64,000 nucleotides of DNA from Ferrimonas balearica (lineage in GTDB: Bacteria; Pseudomonadota; Gammaproteobacteria; Enterobacterales; Shewanellaceae): the NCBI RefSeq assembly GCF_019802085.1, contig NZ_JAHVHV010000001.1, forward strand, positions 620,001 through 684,000. Reading direction: 5' to 3'. Positions 53,212 to 61,362 of the stretch are shown here, piece by piece. Within the stretch, counting starts at the first letter, position 1, and every line of letters begins with the position of its first letter. The position numbers were made by a program, and so were the translations under genes. A model generated the notes under the pieces. That model had not been told where the DNA came from. It did no database searches and worked only from the letters and a program-made list of their open reading frames with translations.

Positions 53212-53284
53212 AGGTGGGCGAATTTTCCTGCCACTATCCGGAACCGAATCCAATCGACCAATCCATTTTGGGGTAACGTCCATC

Positions 53285-54028
53285 ATGAAATCACGCGCTT
53301 TGGCCCTGTCCTGCGTGCTGCTTTGCGGCGCGGCGACAGCCAGCGATCTGCCTACGGCGGAGCACAACCAGCAGGCGTTGCAGGACGCCGCCCGCGATAC
53401 CCAGGGCCAGGTGAACCGACTGACCGAGCAGCAGCTCAGCCAGCAGGCGGAACTGGAGCGGGTCCGGGAGGAGATCGCCAACCTCAGCCTCTACCGGGAT
53501 CACCTGGAGCGGCTGGTGGCGGATCAGCAGCGTGAGCTCACCAGCCTGGACACCCAACTGGCCGGCATCGAAGACACCCGCGCCGGCCTGGTGCCCCTGA
53601 TGTACCGCATGCTGGCGGATCTGGACACCCTGGTGGAAAACGACGTGCCCCTGAAGGCGCGCCAGCGGGAAGCCCGCCTGGCGGATCTGAACCAGATGAT
53701 GGGCCGGGCCGACGTGGCGGACGCGGAGAAGTTCCGCCGCCTGCTGGAGGCCTACCAGATCGAGATGGAGTACGGCCGGCGCCTGGGGCTCTACCGGGAC
53801 ACCCTCACTCTGGATGGCCAGAGCCGTGAGGCACAGTTGCTGCACCTGGGTCGCCTGACCCTGCTGGCCCGCAGCCTGGATGGTCGCAGCTACTGGCTGT
53901 GGCGCGATGGCCAGTGGCAGGGTGTGGAAGGCGTCAGCCCCCGTCTGCTCTCCCAGGCCTACGAGGTGGCTGCGGGCCACCAGGCCCCCGCTCTGCTGAC
54001 CCTGCCCCTGACCCAGGAGATCCAATAA
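53285..54028 (+). CDS. DUF3450 periplasmic coiled-coil protein of the TonB2 locus
   Basis: A 247-residue protein with signal peptide (to about residue 19). A long coiled coil (about 25-110) rich in Gln, Glu, Arg and Leu follows, then a globular end with the phrase SYWLWRDGQWQGV. This is the DUF3450 family, found first in TonB2 loci of Shewanella and Vibrio. Its role is unproven; position suggests a periplasmic partner of TtpC. Its stop overlaps the ttpC start (TAATG). Confidence 0.88.
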   Translation: MKSRALALSCVLLCGAATASDLPTAEHNQQALQDAARDTQGQVNRLTEQQLSQQAELERVREEIANLSLYRDHLERLVADQQRELTSLDTQLAGIEDTRAGLVPLMYRMLADLDTLVENDVPLKARQREARLADLNQMMGRADVADAEKFRRLLEAYQIEMEYGRRLGLYRDTLTLDGQSREAQLLHLGRLTLLARSLDGRSYWLWRDGQWQGVEGVSPRLLSQAYEVAAGHQAPALLTLPLTQEIQ

Positions 54029-55329
54029 TGCGCGTCTCCCTATCTGCCCTGTTTGCCGGTGTCCTGCTGCTGAGCGCCCAGGCCACCGCCGAGTCCGATC
54101 TGGTCAGCCGCAGCGCCGAGGTGCGAGCGAGCGAGGCCACCCACAACGCCCAGCGTGAGCAGCGCCACCAGGCCAGTGCCGCCGAGGTGGCCGCGGAGCT
54201 CAAAGCCCAGCAGGCCCAGCTGGCAGCCCTCAAGGCCGAGGTGGCCCGGCTCAGTGACCGCTTTGCCGACAACGAGAAGGCGCTGTCGGAGAAGGAAACC
54301 AACCTGACCCTGGCCACCGGTGCCCTGGGTGAGGTGTACGGCGTGGTGCGTCAGGTCGGTGGCGAACTGGCCGCCGAACTGGAGCGGGGCCCCCTGGCCC
54401 TGACCGCGCCCCAGCGCGTCGAACAGGCCCAGGCGATGGCCCGGGCTGACCGTTTGCCGGAGCTGGCCCAGCTGCAGGCCCTGCCGGCGCTGATGCTGGC
54501 GGACATCGAAGACAGCGCCACCGTGGCGCCGGTGACCCTGCCCCTGGCGCAAATCGACGGCCAGATGAGCGACGCTCCCCTGTGGCGGGTGGGCCCCTTC
54601 AACCTGGTGGGCGAGCAGGGCTTTGCCCAGGTGGACGCCGAGCGCGGCCTGGCCACTCTCTACCCCCGCCAGCCCAACTTCCGCCTGCCCGGCACCGGTG
54701 CGCTGCTGGTTGACCCGGCCATGGGCGAGCTGCTGGACCAGTACCAGCAAACCCCGACCCTGGCCCAGCGCATCGAGCACGGCGGCCTGGTGGGCAAGGT
54801 GATCCTGGCCCTGCTGGCCATCGGCCTGGTGATCGCCCTGGTGCGCGCCGCGGTGCTGCTGCGCAGCCAACTGGCCATCAACCGCCAGCTCAAGCAGGCC
54901 GAAGCGTCGGACAGCAACCCCTTGGGCCGGATCCTCGGGGTCTACCAGACCCAGAAGCACCACAACCTGGAGACCCTGGAACTCAAGCTGCTGGAGACGA
55001 TCGTCAACGAGCAGCAGGGGCTGGAGAAGGGGCTGTCGATGCTCAAGCTGCTGGCGGCCATCGCCCCCATGCTGGGCCTGCTGGGCACCGTCACCGGGAT
55101 GATCGAGACCTTCCAGGTGATCACCCAGTACGGCAACGGCGATCCCAAGGTGATGGCCGGCGGGATCTCCATGGCGCTCATCACCACGGTGCTGGGCCTG
55201 GTGGCGGCGATGCCGCTGCTGCTGGCCCATAACCTGCTCTCCACCCGGGTGACGGTGATCCGCAGCCTGCTGGAGAAAGAGAGCATCGCCCTGGTGGCGG
55301 CCCACGCCGACGGGGAGTCCAAGGCATGA
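54028..55329 (+). CDS. ttpC: TonB2-associated MotA/TolQ/ExbB protein TtpC
   Basis: A 433-residue protein with signal peptide. Its periplasmic coiled-coil domain (about 25-110) is followed by a globular part to 245 and a C-terminal MotA/TolQ/ExbB domain with three membrane helices (about 255-275, 345-365, 385-410) and the GLLGTVTGMIETF motif. In Vibrio, TtpC is an extra component needed by the TonB2 system for iron-siderophore uptake. It overlaps the next gene by 4 bases. Confidence 0.9.
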   Translation: MRVSLSALFAGVLLLSAQATAESDLVSRSAEVRASEATHNAQREQRHQASAAEVAAELKAQQAQLAALKAEVARLSDRFADNEKALSEKETNLTLATGALGEVYGVVRQVGGELAAELERGPLALTAPQRVEQAQAMARADRLPELAQLQALPALMLADIEDSATVAPVTLPLAQIDGQMSDAPLWRVGPFNLVGEQGFAQVDAERGLATLYPRQPNFRLPGTGALLVDPAMGELLDQYQQTPTLAQRIEHGGLVGKVILALLAIGLVIALVRAAVLLRSQLAINRQLKQAEASDSNPLGRILGVYQTQKHHNLETLELKLLETIVNEQQGLEKGLSMLKLLAAIAPMLGLLGTVTGMIETFQVITQYGNGDPKVMAGGISMALITTVLGLVAAMPLLLAHNLLSTRVTVIRSLLEKESIALVAAHADGESKA

Positions 55330-55844
55330 CCCTTTGGTGGGACTGGATCGCCCAGTTCATGGCCCGCGGCGGTCCGCTGCTGTGGGTCCTGGCGGGGGTG
55401 GTGCTGATCAGCTGGATGCTGATGATGGAGCGGGCCCTCTACCTGCTGCGTCGCTTCCCGGCCCAGGCCGCCCAGTGGCAGGCCCAGTGGCAGGCCCGCA
55501 GCGACCGCACCGGCTGGACCGCTGAGGCCTGCCGCGAGGGGATCCTCGGGCGGGCGGAGCGGGGCCTCAATGCCCACCTCAACTTTATCAAGGCCCTGGT
55601 GGCGATCTGCCCCATGCTGGGGCTGCTGGGCACGGTCACCGGCATGATCAGCGTCTTTGACGTGATGGCCGCCCAGGGCACCGGCAACCCCAAGCTGATG
55701 TCGGCGGGCATCGCCATGGCCACCCTGCCCACCATGGCAGGGATGGTGGCAGCCCTGGCGGGACTCTTCGTCCACGCCCGGCTGCAGAAACACAGCCAGC
55801 GGGCGCTGCACCGCCTGGCCAACGCTTTGCCGCGGGAGAATTAA
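55326..55844 (+). CDS. exbB: Biopolymer transport protein ExbB2
   Basis: A 172-residue ExbB: helix 1 at about 14-34, then a cytoplasmic loop, and helices 2 and 3 with MLGLLGTVTGMISVFDVM and ATLPTMAGMVAALAG. It forms the proton-driven pentamer around ExbD that energises TonB. Overlaps ttpC by 4 bases; exbD follows after 2 bases. Confidence 0.93.
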   Translation: MTLWWDWIAQFMARGGPLLWVLAGVVLISWMLMMERALYLLRRFPAQAAQWQAQWQARSDRTGWTAEACREGILGRAERGLNAHLNFIKALVAICPMLGLLGTVTGMISVFDVMAAQGTGNPKLMSAGIAMATLPTMAGMVAALAGLFVHARLQKHSQRALHRLANALPREN

Positions 55845-55846
55845 GC

Positions 55847-56254
55847 ATGCGGATCTTACGTCCCGTCCCCCAGCAGGAGGAGGCCCAGGTGGACCTCACC
55901 CCGATGCTGGACATCGTTTTCATCATGTTGATCTTCTTCATCGTGACCACCTCCTTCGTGCGGGAGTCCGGCATCGAGGTCAACCGCCCAGAAGCGGCCC
56001 AGGCCGCCTCCCAGGCCGGCGCCGGCCTGTTCGTGGCGATCAACAACCGCAACGAGATCTTTATCGATCAGCGCCGGGTGGACATCGAGCGGGTCCAGGC
56101 CAACCTGGAGCGGCTGCGGGCCGACCAGCCGGAGTCGCCGCTGGTGATCCAGGCCGATGAGCGCGCCTTCAACGGCGTAGTGGTCAAGGTGATGGACGCG
56201 GCCAAGGCGGCGGGGATCACCGATATCGCCCTGGCGGCGGAGCCGACTCCATGA
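55847..56254 (+). CDS. exbD: Biopolymer transport protein ExbD2
   Basis: A 135-residue ExbD: cytoplasmic start, one membrane helix with the proton-path aspartate in VDLTPMLDIVFIMLIFF, and a periplasmic domain ending in the pattern VKVMDAAKAAGITDIALAAE. Short form typical of TonB2 systems. Overlaps tonB2 by 4 bases. Confidence 0.93.
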   Translation: MRILRPVPQQEEAQVDLTPMLDIVFIMLIFFIVTTSFVRESGIEVNRPEAAQAASQAGAGLFVAINNRNEIFIDQRRVDIERVQANLERLRADQPESPLVIQADERAFNGVVVKVMDAAKAAGITDIALAAEPTP

Positions 56255-56868
56255 GGGATTACCTGCTGGCGGCGCTGCTGGGTCTGGCGGTCACCGCCGG
56301 GCTGTTCAGCCTGATGGCCCTGATGGTCACCGGCGGCCCCGGTGGCGCCCCCAGTGAGCCCAGCGCCGCCCCGGTGTCGGTGCTGATGGCGGAACGGCCG
56401 GAGCAGCTCAACCGGCGCAGCCGGGCGCTGCCGGAGCCGCCGCCCCCGCTGCCGGAGTTGCCCCAGGCCCAGGTGGTGGAGAACGCCAGTGCCGCCCCGG
56501 TGGAGCTGGCGCTGGACTTGCCCAGTCTTAGCCTGGATGGCCCCGGTGACATCAGCGTGGCCATGCCGGCCAAGGGCGAGCTGGCCACCGCCGATCGCCA
56601 GGCGATGCCCCTGTACCGGGTGGAGCCGGCTTACCCCCAGCGGGCGCTGCGGATGCGGGCCGAGGGTTATGTGGTGATGGAGTTCACCATCGACGAGCAG
56701 GGCCGACCGAGGAAAATTTCCGTGTTGGAGTCCGAGCCGGTGCGCCTGTTTGACCAGGCGGCGATGCAGGCCCTGGCCCGCTGGAAGTACCAGCCCAAGA
56801 TGGTGGACGGCCAGCCGGTCGCTCAGCCCGGCCAGACCGCCAAACTGGAGTTTAAGCTGAACCAATGA
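56251..56868 (+). CDS. tonB: Energy transducer TonB2
   Basis: A 205-residue TonB: one N-terminal helix (about 5-28), a short Pro/Glu spacer, and a C-terminal domain with YRVEPAYPQRALRMRAEGYV and DQAAMQALARWKYQPK. The spacer is much shorter than in E. coli TonB1, typical of TonB2 proteins, whose reach across the periplasm is thought to need extra partners. Overlaps the TPR gene by 4 bases. Confidence 0.93.
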   Translation: MRDYLLAALLGLAVTAGLFSLMALMVTGGPGGAPSEPSAAPVSVLMAERPEQLNRRSRALPEPPPPLPELPQAQVVENASAAPVELALDLPSLSLDGPGDISVAMPAKGELATADRQAMPLYRVEPAYPQRALRMRAEGYVVMEFTIDEQGRPRKISVLESEPVRLFDQAAMQALARWKYQPKMVDGQPVAQPGQTAKLEFKLNQ

Positions 56869-58022
56869 GAGCCCTGATCTTCTGCCTGGCCCTGCTGGCT
56901 GGCTCGGCCCAGGCCGCCATGACTCCGGCGATGGCCAACAAGGTCCAGGACGCCTGGGCCCTGTTTGAACAGGACAAGCTGGCCGAGGCGATCGCCCTGC
57001 TCGAGCCCCTCAAACCCCGGGATGCCGAGGGTCAGGCCTACGTGGCCCGACTGCTGGGCAGCCTCTACTGGGCGGCGGAGCAACCGGACAAGGCGCTGGC
57101 CCAGCTGGAGCAGGCCCTGGCCGCCGGGGTGCTCAACGAGATGAGCGCCGCCCAGACCCGTCGCATGGTGGCGGACATCCTGATGATGAACGAGCGTTTC
57201 GCCGAGGCGCTGGGGCACTACCAGGGGATCCGCGACAGCGGCCCCGAAGCGATGGTGACCGCCGAGCTGCACCTGCGCATTGCTCAGAGCCATTTCCAGC
57301 TTGAGCAGTGGGCTGAGGTGGTGCCCGCCGCCAAGGCCTCGGTGGCCCTGGAGCCGGCGGTGGCGCCCTACCAGATGATGCTCAGTGCCCACCAGCAGCT
57401 TGAGCAGTGGCCCCAGGCCCTTAGGGTGACCCAGGCGCTCATCGATTTGGCGCCGGACCAGCTGAGCTGGTGGCGTCAGCGGGCCAGCATCCAGTTGCGC
57501 CTGGCGGATCAGGAGGGGGCCCTGCGCACCCTGGCCCTGGCCCAGCAGCAGGGGCTGCTGGCCAGCGAGGGCGATTACCGCTCGCTGGTCCAGCTGTTTG
57601 CCAATCGACAGTTGCCGGAGCTGGCGGCCCGTCTGATGGCCGATCAACTGGGCCAGACCCTGCCGGATGACGAAGCCAACCGGGTCCAGCTGGCCCGCTA
57701 TTGGCAGCAGGCCCGGGAGTGGGCCCAGGCCCAGGCGGCCTGGGGCGCGGCGGCCAAGCTCAACCCCAAATACCGGGTCAACCAGTTCGAGGTGCGGGTG
57801 ATGCAATCGGACTACGAGCAGGCGGTGGCCCTGCTGCCCCAGCTGGACGAGCTGCGTCTTGAACGCGAGGACCGCGCCCGGGTAGAGATGATGGCGGTGC
57901 GCGCCTACTACCAGATGGGTCAGTACGCCGAGGCCCTGGCCCGGGCGGAGCAGGCCGCACGCTATGACCGCGACGCGGCCGAGCCCTGGTTCGCTTTCCT
58001 TCAGGAGAAGCTCAGCCTCTGA
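56865..58022 (+). CDS. TPR-repeat periplasmic protein of the TonB2 operon
   Basis: A 385-residue protein with signal peptide (to about residue 18) and many helical tetratricopeptide-like repeats (for example AWALFEQDKLAEAIALLEPL and AYYQMGQYAEALARAEQAA). Homologues close TonB2 operons in Shewanella. Such proteins scaffold protein contacts, here perhaps between the TonB2 complex and envelope partners; no direct evidence. The operon is closed by a hairpin. Confidence 0.87.
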   Translation: MRALIFCLALLAGSAQAAMTPAMANKVQDAWALFEQDKLAEAIALLEPLKPRDAEGQAYVARLLGSLYWAAEQPDKALAQLEQALAAGVLNEMSAAQTRRMVADILMMNERFAEALGHYQGIRDSGPEAMVTAELHLRIAQSHFQLEQWAEVVPAAKASVALEPAVAPYQMMLSAHQQLEQWPQALRVTQALIDLAPDQLSWWRQRASIQLRLADQEGALRTLALAQQQGLLASEGDYRSLVQLFANRQLPELAARLMADQLGQTLPDDEANRVQLARYWQQAREWAQAQAAWGAAAKLNPKYRVNQFEVRVMQSDYEQAVALLPQLDELRLEREDRARVEMMAVRAYYQMGQYAEALARAEQAARYDRDAAEPWFAFLQEKLSL

Positions 58023-58034
58023 GCCCCCCTCAGA

Positions 58035-58064
58035 CACAACGCCCGGCCCGGTCCGGGCGTTGTG
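58035..58064 (+). terminator. Hairpin at the end of the TonB2 operon
   Basis: CACAACGCCCGG (58035-58046) pairs with CCGGGCGTTGTG (58053-58064). The 12-bp stem is strong but there is no T run, so termination would need another factor. Confidence 0.6.
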
Positions 58065-58168
58065 CCGTTCTATCAACGGATCACCTTCATTCCCCGGGCA
58101 ATTTGGTCGCCCTGTTGCGGTCTGTCCTGCCATACTCAAAGCAATAAGATGTTGGAGTCGTTGTCCGA

Positions 58169-59650
58169 ATGCGCCTGTGTGCTTTGATCCTGCTTTTATG
58201 TTGTAGCGGGGCCTGGGCGGGAGCGGAGCGACTGCCACTGTGGTTTGCTGACCCACGCCAGGAACAGGCGGCAGAGGAATTAAGGGAACAGTTGGCGCTC
58301 CTGGCGGCAGCGGATCTGGATCCCCGTTTTGCCCAGCTCAGTGACCGGTTGGCCGATAAGGCCGATCCGCCCGCCGCTGCCAGTGCCCTTCATACCGAAG
58401 CCTACCTGCTGATCCAGGCGTTCTGGGACGAGCTGTACCTGCGTCCTCCCGGCCAGCCGGAGCTCAACACCCCCTTTCATCTGAACCCCGCCCCCGGCAT
58501 CGCCCCGCGCCTGGCCCGGGATGCGGTAGAGGGGCGCCTGTACGAGCGGGTGCTGGCCCTGGAGCCGGCGATCGGCGACTACCTGGCCTACCGAAACCAG
58601 GTGAACCGACTGAGCTACCTGGCCCGCCGCAGCCAACCGGAGGTGGGGCTGTGGGGGCTGATCGAACCCGGTGAGCGCCACGCCGAGGTCCCTGCCATCC
58701 GCACCCTGCTGCATCAGCTGGAGGATTACCCGGGGCAGGGGGGCGATGACCGCTACGACGACGGTCTGGTGGCCGCGGTGCAGCAGTTTCAGCGCCGTCA
58801 TGGGCTGGCAGCGGATGGGGTGATCGGCCCCAAAACCCGGCGCTGGCTGACCCTTTCCTACCCCGAGCGCAGCCGGCTGCTGGCCCGGGCCATGGTGCGT
58901 CAGGCCCACGACCGCCACTTCTTTGCCAGTAACTACCTGCTGGTCAATATCCCGGATTACCGGCTGCACTGGGTGGTGGAGGGGGAGGCCCGCTTCCGCG
59001 CCCGGGTGGTGGTGGGGATGCCCAGCCGGCGTACTCCGCGGATGCACAGCCAGCTGCGCAGCGTGGTGGTGAACCCCACCTGGAACGTGCCGCGCTCCAT
59101 CCTGCACAAGGACCTGCTGCCCAAGATCCTGGTGGACGGCCGCTACGTGGCGCAAAACCGCTTCGAGGTGCTCGATTACGAAGACCGGGTGATGCTGCTC
59201 TCCGCCGATGAGCTCTCCCGCCTGGCCTACGAGGGCTTCCCCTACCGCCTGCGTCAAACCCCGGGGGACCATAACGCCCTGGGCCGCTACAAGTTCCACC
59301 TGGCCAACAGCCGGGCCATCTACCTCCACGACACGCCGAAAAAGCGGCTGTTTGACCGCGACTTCCGCGCGCTCTCCTCCGGTTGCGTGCGGGTGGAGGA
59401 CGCAGATCTGCTGGCCAACCTGCTGCTGCAGGAGGACGTCAGTTACCGCCCCATCCAGCGTTACCTGGGCAGCGGTCAGCCGCGTTGGCTCAAGCTGGGC
59501 CGGCCGCTGGATGTCTATTTGGTGTACTGGAGCGCCTGGATGGAGTCGGGCCGTCCCCACTACCGGGATGACATCTACGATCTGGACCTGCCGCGCAACC
59601 CTCAGCTGGCCGGAGTGTCAGCCACTCAAACTGTTCCATCAAGAAATTGA
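58169..59650 (+). CDS. L,D-transpeptidase (LdtD/YcbB-like)
   Basis: A 493-residue periplasmic enzyme with signal peptide (to about residue 17), an N-terminal scaffold domain, a peptidoglycan-binding domain (about 190-240, VQQFQRRHGLAADGVIGPKT) and a YkuD catalytic domain. The catalytic domain has the histidine in IYLHDTPKK and the nucleophile cysteine in SSGCVRVED. It makes 3-3 crosslinks in peptidoglycan. It is followed by a MepK-like endopeptidase gene as in the E. coli ycbB-ycbK pair. Confidence 0.92.
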   Translation: MRLCALILLLCCSGAWAGAERLPLWFADPRQEQAAEELREQLALLAAADLDPRFAQLSDRLADKADPPAAASALHTEAYLLIQAFWDELYLRPPGQPELNTPFHLNPAPGIAPRLARDAVEGRLYERVLALEPAIGDYLAYRNQVNRLSYLARRSQPEVGLWGLIEPGERHAEVPAIRTLLHQLEDYPGQGGDDRYDDGLVAAVQQFQRRHGLAADGVIGPKTRRWLTLSYPERSRLLARAMVRQAHDRHFFASNYLLVNIPDYRLHWVVEGEARFRARVVVGMPSRRTPRMHSQLRSVVVNPTWNVPRSILHKDLLPKILVDGRYVAQNRFEVLDYEDRVMLLSADELSRLAYEGFPYRLRQTPGDHNALGRYKFHLANSRAIYLHDTPKKRLFDRDFRALSSGCVRVEDADLLANLLLQEDVSYRPIQRYLGSGQPRWLKLGRPLDVYLVYWSAWMESGRPHYRDDIYDLDLPRNPQLAGVSATQTVPSRN

Positions 59651-59703
59651 GGGACTTACCAGAATAAGCTTCTGTCAGGGCCTGCTTTGGCAGAAAAAAA
59701 ACC

Positions 59704-59764
59704 TTGAGCGCTCAAAAAAACATCGGTAGGGTGGCCTCCAAAGGACTGGGAGGGGACCCACCCT
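59704..59764 (+). promoter_or_regulatory. Structured leader before the MepK-like gene
   Basis: A perfect 12-base palindrome TTGAGCGCTCAA (59704-59715) followed by seven A, then a long imperfect hairpin: AGGGTGG (59728-59734) with CCACCCT (59758-59764) and, inside it, CCTCC (59735-59739) with GGAGG (59749-59753). The reverse strand reads stem then TTTTTTT only weakly. Function unknown. Confidence 0.4.
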
Positions 59765-59798
59765 TCCGGCAAGAACGAATGAGCTTTCCGGGGTTATC

Positions 59799-60353
59799 AT
59801 GTCTGAAATCTGTACGCTGCGGCGTCGTCTGCTCGGCGGAGCCGGCGCGACGTTGCTCCTGGCGGGGATCCCCTCCGTGGCCCACGCCAGCCGACAAAAC
59901 CCGGCCGCACAGGCCAAGTCCCTCCGCTTCTACAACCGCCACACCGGCGAACGTACCGCCAGTGATTTCTGGGGTGACGGCGACTATCACCAGGATGGCC
60001 TGAGCCAGCTGGACACCATTTTGCGGGACCACCGCGCCGATGAAGTGGCGCCCATGGACCGCGGCCTCTATGAGCTGCTCTACCAGCTGTCCCAGAAGCT
60101 GGATTACAACAAGGAGATCCACATCATCTCCGGCTACCGCAGCATGAAAACCAACCAGATGCTGGCCGCCCGCTCCGGTGGGGTGGCGAAGAAGAGCTTC
60201 CACACCAAGGCGATGGCGGTGGACATTGCCATGCCGGGGCTGGAGCTGGCCAAGGTGCGCCAGGCGGCGCTGGAGCTGCAAACCGGCGGCGTGGGCTACT
60301 ACCCGAGGTCCGGTTTCGTCCATGTCGACACCGGTCCAGTGCGTCGCTGGTAA
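59799..60353 (+). CDS. MepK-like murein L,D-endopeptidase (DUF882/M15)
   Basis: A 184-residue exported metallopeptidase of the YcbK/MepK family. It has a twin-arginine-like signal (LRRRLLGGAGATLLLAG, cut near 30). Zinc ligands are H135 and D142 in SFHTKAMAVDIAM and H175 in GFVHVDTG. MepK cleaves the 3-3 crosslinks made by L,D-transpeptidases, so this gene and the previous one encode opposing activities. The in-frame ATG 59799 gives the complete signal. Confidence 0.9.
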   Translation: MSEICTLRRRLLGGAGATLLLAGIPSVAHASRQNPAAQAKSLRFYNRHTGERTASDFWGDGDYHQDGLSQLDTILRDHRADEVAPMDRGLYELLYQLSQKLDYNKEIHIISGYRSMKTNQMLAARSGGVAKKSFHTKAMAVDIAMPGLELAKVRQAALELQTGGVGYYPRSGFVHVDTGPVRRW

Positions 60354-60370
60354 AAACCCCGGTTTTACCT

Positions 60371-60400
60371 TGTTGGCGGCTTTGGCCCTGTGATAGAATC
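60371..60400 (+). promoter_or_regulatory. rplY promoter
   Basis: TTGTTG (about 60371-60376) is followed 18 bases later by TAGAAT with an extended -10 (TGATAGAAT, 60392-60400 region). The start would be near 60405, giving a leader of about 75 bases. Confidence 0.45.
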
Positions 60401-60420
60401 CGCCGGCTTTTACAGCAAAG

Positions 60421-60456
60421 TGCCGACGTTGGTCGCAAACGTCGGCATCTTTTATT
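60421..60456 (+). promoter_or_regulatory. Attenuator-like hairpin in the rplY leader
   Basis: TGCCGACGTT (60421-60430) pairs perfectly with AACGTCGGCA (60438-60447), loop GGTCGCA, and is followed by TCTTTTATTT. It has the form of an intrinsic terminator between the promoter and the rplY start at 60478. L25 autoregulation through its leader is known in enterobacteria; this hairpin may be the local form. Confidence 0.55.
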
Positions 60457-60477
60457 TGTATTTTAGAGGTTTTACCT

Positions 60478-60765
60478 ATGTCTATCGTAATTGAAGCCAA
60501 AGTCCGCACCGACGCGGGGAAAGGTGCGAGCCGCCGCCTGCGTCACGCTGGTCTGATCCCTGCCATCATCTATGGTGGCGACGCTGAGCCGGTCTCCATC
60601 GAGCTGGACCACGACAAGATCCTGCACGCCCAGGAAGAAGACGCTTTCTACACCGAAGAGCTGACCATCGTCATCGACGGTAAAGAGCAGAAAGTGAAGG
60701 CCCAGGCCATGCAGCGTCACCCCTTCAAGCCCAAAGTCACTCACATCGACTTTAAGCGCGTTTAA
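60478..60765 (+). CDS. rplY: 50S ribosomal protein L25
   Basis: A 95-residue short-form L25, which binds 5S rRNA. It lacks the CTC-type C-terminal extension. The sequence [25 protein letters not shown] through HIDFKRV (shown in parts) matches E. coli L25 in length and order, including the [10 protein letters not shown] and [10 protein letters not shown] segments. Codon use is strongly biased as in ribosomal genes. Confidence 0.96.
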   Translation: MSIVIEAKVRTDAGKGASRRLRHAGLIPAIIYGGDAEPVSIELDHDKILHAQEEDAFYTEELTIVIDGKEQKVKAQAMQRHPFKPKVTHIDFKRV

Positions 60766-60780
60766 TCGCCAGCTTGTAAC

Positions 60781-60809
60781 AAAAAAGGCACCCTCTGGGT
60801 GCCTTTTTT
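60781..60809. terminator. Terminator after rplY
   Basis: GGCACCC (60787-60793) pairs with GGGTGCC (60797-60803) around TCT, with an A run before and a T run after. Confidence 0.9.
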
Positions 60810-60860
60810 GGTTTGGGTCGGGCTAACCTTATCTTCTGATTAGTGAAAATGGAGAGGGTG

Positions 60861-61310
60861 ATGATCCTGACCCGATTGCGGCGCCTGCTCGGCTCCGAGC
60901 ACAGCTCCCCCCTCAAACAGAGTGAAATGGACGCCCGGTTGGCCTGCGCAGCCCTGCTGCTGGAGGTTTCCCGCTCCGACGGGGCCCACAGCCCGGAGGA
61001 GAAGGCGGCCATCTGGCACCTGCTGCAGGAGGGGTTCCAGCTCTCCGAGCGGGAGTTGACGCTGTTGTTTGATCAGGCCCTGGAAGCCAGCGAGGAGGCC
61101 TCAGATCTCTTCGCCTTCACCTCGGTGGCCAAGAAAAACCTCAGCCACGAGCAGAAACTGGCCCTGATTCAGGGGCTGTGGCGGGTGGCTTTTGCCGACG
61201 GCACCCTGGATCCCGAGGAGGAGGGGATCATCCGCAAGGTCGCGGACCTGCTTTACGTCAGCCACAGCGAGTTCATTCAGGCCAAATTGACCGCCCAGGC
61301 CGAAGCCTGA
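60861..61310 (+). CDS. TerB-family (tellurite-resistance-like) protein
   Basis: A 149-residue all-helical protein with two acidic metal-site-like segments (RSDGAHSPEEKAAIWHLL and FADGTLDPEEEGIIRKVADLL), the signature of TerB-like domains. It lacks partners of a ter operon, so tellurite resistance is unlikely; a general stress or metal-linked role is only a guess. Start ATG 60861 is chosen with GGAG upstream; ATG 60849 or GTG 60843 would add residues. Confidence 0.82.
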   Translation: MILTRLRRLLGSEHSSPLKQSEMDARLACAALLLEVSRSDGAHSPEEKAAIWHLLQEGFQLSERELTLLFDQALEASEEASDLFAFTSVAKKNLSHEQKLALIQGLWRVAFADGTLDPEEEGIIRKVADLLYVSHSEFIQAKLTAQAEA

Positions 61311-61320
61311 GCACCAGCCA

Positions 61321-61350
61321 TAAAAAACGGGGCCCCAGGGCCCCGTTACT
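61321..61350 (-). terminator. Terminator between convergent TerB-like and YecA-like genes
   Basis: ACGGGGCC (61327-61334) pairs with GGCCCCGT (61339-61346). On the reverse strand it is followed by TTTTTTA, so it serves the YecA-like gene best. Confidence 0.8.
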
Positions 61351-61362
61351 TGCGCTATCGCC

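Larger units (their letters stand above)
52918..53284. other. Regulatory region between the HU gene and the TonB operon
   Basis: No protein gene seen. It contains a strong reverse-strand terminator (53005-53039), a possible reverse-strand -10 (53085-53090) and a Fur-box-like site (53191-53211) before the TonB operon. Confidence 0.65.

Noticed and set aside
60843-61310. Tellurite-resistance operon
   Set aside because: Only a single TerB-like protein is present; none of the other ter genes is adjacent.
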